NCBI GenBank assembly: GCA_001839685.1
Contig: MLAK01001181.1
Coordinates: 1 to 28,523 of the forward strand
Origin: Tritrichomonas foetus
Taxonomy: Eukaryota; Parabasalia; Tritrichomonadida; Tritrichomonadidae
Reading direction: 5' to 3'
DNA length: 28,523 nt
The notes under the pieces: model-generated
Databases searched by the model: none
Seen by the model: only the letters and a program-made list of their open reading frames with translations
Told to the model about the DNA's origin: nothing
Part shown: positions 26,610 through 28,523 of the stretch, one piece after another
Numbering within the stretch: the stretch's first letter is position 1
Layout: the number at the start of each line of letters is the position of its first letter
Made by a program: the position numbers and the translations under genes

Positions 26610-27941
26610 TTATTGAATCAATTTGTTAATAACAATTCGAACATTTTTGTTTGCTTCAGACAAATATTCTGGAATCGTGAAGTCGACCATAAACTGTAGC
26701 ATTTCCTTCCACTTTGGTGTTATTGCTTTTATCACTTCAATTACATGTTCAACTTTTTGAGAATTAATTTCACCATTCTGTGATTCACAAACTTTACTTG
26801 TTATTTCATTCAGAGTCATGACAGGATCAAACAAAGTGTAAATCTGGAAGGCCTCATTGAGTATTTCCTCACTAGCATCTGTTTCACTTCTCACTGTGAT
26901 GAATGGAGCCACACAAGAAGTGAATGAAAGTGAACAAAGACAAAAAACAATAAAGATGTTTTCATTTGAAATAGAAAACATTTTGATTATTTCATGAACC
27001 AATTTTTTGAAGGTTTCTGAGTTTGGATTTTGAATGTACTCTGCATACAATTGATAGGAACAGCTTTTTGGATGAGAAATAAAGTCAAAGAATGCAGTAG
27101 AATCTGTTTTTATCGATAAAACTTTGGTATTTTCATTGAAATTTTGATGGTTTTCTTTTAAAATTTCATTAATTTCAATTTGCTGTTTCTCAAAAGTTGA
27201 TTCGTTGTACTTATCTCTGAAATCACTAATTTTTTTGATCATTTGAACAGCATCCATTGTAAATTGAGTGGAAATCTGGTTTAAATGAGTGCATCTTTTA
27301 CTTTTTGAAATTTCAGCTTCTTTTGTGGTGATCAGATTTTCGAATTTAATCGAAAGAATAAAATTCATTGGAATGGCATCAACTGAAGTCAGTAAGGAAA
27401 CAAGATAGATACAAATTTGTTTGTTTTTGTTGACAGATTTCGATCCGATATTATCGATTTCCATTTTAAGAAGCTGGTTTGCAAAATCTTTCTGCCGTGC
27501 TTCCTGCCAGTATTTCTTTGCTTTAAAAAGATGCATCATGTCGTTAAATGGTGGATTATTGAACGCGGATTGAATATCAACTGATTTGTTGACAATCGAT
27601 TCGAGTTTCATGACTTGGTTAAATCCTTTCGTAATTTGAATTTTCAGCGCGTTTTGACGAAATTCGTGGTAATTATTTGCAACTTTTGTAATATACGATT
27701 TTTCGAATTCGTAAAGTTCAATTAAATCGAGAATTTGTGGATATTTTTGGATGACCATGATCAGCTTATGAAAATCAGTGGCGAAAACGCTGTCTGTGAT
27801 GATTTTTCGGCAATTGATTTTGTTGCTTTGTGCAAGATAAGGATGACTCGGTGAGAATTCTTCAAGAAGTGGGTTTTCTTGGGGTTTTGGAGGCACATTT
27901 CCATGTGGTGTCGTCTGACGTTTCTTGAAAATATTCTTCAT
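26610..27941 (-). CDS. Unrecognised mostly helical protein
   Basis: This is a protein of 443 residues whose family I do not recognise. It begins with a basic, Pro-containing leader (MKNIFKKRQTTPHGNVPPKP). The rest is predicted mainly alpha-helical, with segments such as DFHKLIMVIQKYPQILDLIE, FEKSYITKVANNYHEF, KYWQEARQKDFANQLLKMEI and QIEINEILKENHQNF. A hydrophobic, Cys-containing stretch near residue 335 (IFIVFCLCSLSFTSCVAPFI) follows; it could be a buried helix or, less likely, a membrane segment. The C-terminal part (HVIEVIKAITPKWKEMLQFM) is again helical. There is no signal peptide and no catalytic motif. The ATG at 27941 is the first in frame, and the natural stop is at 26610-26612. Composition resembles its clean neighbours, so it is a normal resident gene. 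Confidence 0.7.
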   Translation of the reverse strand: MKNIFKKRQTTPHGNVPPKPQENPLLEEFSPSHPYLAQSNKINCRKIITDSVFATDFHKLIMVIQKYPQILDLIELYEFEKSYITKVANNYHEFRQNALKIQITKGFNQVMKLESIVNKSVDIQSAFNNPPFNDMMHLFKAKKYWQEARQKDFANQLLKMEIDNIGSKSVNKNKQICIYLVSLLTSVDAIPMNFILSIKFENLITTKEAEISKSKRCTHLNQISTQFTMDAVQMIKKISDFRDKYNESTFEKQQIEINEILKENHQNFNENTKVLSIKTDSTAFFDFISHPKSCSYQLYAEYIQNPNSETFKKLVHEIIKMFSISNENIFIVFCLCSLSFTSCVAPFITVRSETDASEEILNEAFQIYTLFDPVMTLNEITSKVCESQNGEINSQKVEHVIEVIKAITPKWKEMLQFMVDFTIPEYLSEANKNVRIVINKLIQ

Positions 27942-28523
27942 TTCGAATTTTGGATTTCTTTATTTGTATTGTTTCATTGATTGTTTCAAAATAGATTAAT
28001 TCAAATCTTATTTGGCCCAAACAATAATCTTTTTAATAAGATATCTGGCTGAGGAGGATTTGGAATTCAATAGGGGAAATAGAATTGAATGTAAATTTAA
28101 ATAAAGTCAAAATCATCTTCATCCTTCATAAGCAACAAATAAAAGCTGTTATCAAAGAGACTAAGAAACTAAATCACAAAAGTGTGATATATCTGGCTGA
28201 ACGAAATTGTAAGAATAAAATTATGGATATTGAGATAATTCTAATATTTAATCATTTTTGTTTAATTAATGATATTTTATGAAATTGTTCACTTTTGTTT
28301 AAAGTTTTCTATCACTTTTAACTAAAATATAATATAATGATTATTTTTATTATTGAAAAATTCATGGATTAAGTGATTGAATATAATGTTACCATATCTA
28401 AATAGTTATGTGAAATGAATGTTAAACTAATTTATTTATTAGTATTTATGAAACATCTCTGGCAAAAAAACATATTTCAGTAGACCTATAAGTTGTGATA
28501 AGTTGCAGCTTCGCTTCAACTTA
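27942..28523. other. A+T-rich end of the window without a supported gene
   Basis: A short open frame at 28085-28282 (65 codons, Lys/Ile-rich) has no homology-like features and is not called. An A7 run at 28464-28470 is off the 46-nt grid and is natural. Confidence 0.5.

Noticed and set aside
28085..28282. Plus-strand frame of 65 codons at the window end
   Set aside because: Lys/Ile-rich, background-like, no supporting evidence.

Overview
The window looks like nuclear DNA of a parabasalid protist, most likely Tritrichomonas (T. foetus or a close relative). It is very A+T-rich, with mostly intronless genes. The gene families are typical of trichomonads: R2R3 and three-repeat Myb proteins, TKL-type kinases with helical tails, a kinase joined to Sel1 repeats, ankyrin-repeat proteins and Lys/Glu low-complexity secretory proteins. 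The one intron found has near-exact trichomonad splice signals (GTATGT ... CTAACACACAG). The genus is inferred from style; no database search was possible.

The dominant feature of bases 1-16,015 is not biological. On an exact 46-nt grid (positions 1, 47, 93 ... 1+46k, last at 16,009) seven consecutive bases read A. The As replace sequence rather than being inserted, because kinase and HAD motifs keep their spacing while the covered codons turn into Lys-Lys (Phe-Phe on the minus strand). Many covered codons become false stops, so genes here look shattered. Some runs of grid slots are clean. One slot (6579-6585) holds an N at its centre. Gene models below treat covered codons as unknown and bridge false stops when both sides share a frame.

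Layout of the overwritten half: R2R3 Myb protein (844-1671 +); eIF2-alpha-kinase-like protein kinase with a long Asn/Asp insert (2614-4401 +); HAD-family sugar-phosphatase/mutase-like hydrolase (4781-5479 -); ankyrin-repeat gene with two frame breaks (5975-6983 +); beta-propeller-like protein with an N-myristoylation signal (7520-8788 +); a large secreted Lys-rich low-complexity protein (about 9068-11686 -); TKL-type kinase with helical N- and C-terminal parts (about 12191-14743 +); and the start of a type I membrane protein with a Lys/Glu repeat (15458-16987 +), inside which the overwriting stops.

Layout of the clean half: TBC-like gene with a 403-nt intron (17173-19021 -); kinase plus Sel1-repeat gene interrupted by one in-frame TGA (19765-23079 -); divergently, an armadillo-like protein (23192-24763 +); an (AAT)n microsatellite; a c-Myb-type three-repeat Myb protein (25157-26080 -); and an unrecognised helical protein (26610-27941 -).

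The genes do not form a pathway. They are a typical trichomonad mix of signalling kinases, Myb transcription factors, scaffold repeats and secretory proteins. No mobile element, rRNA, tRNA or CRISPR array was seen.
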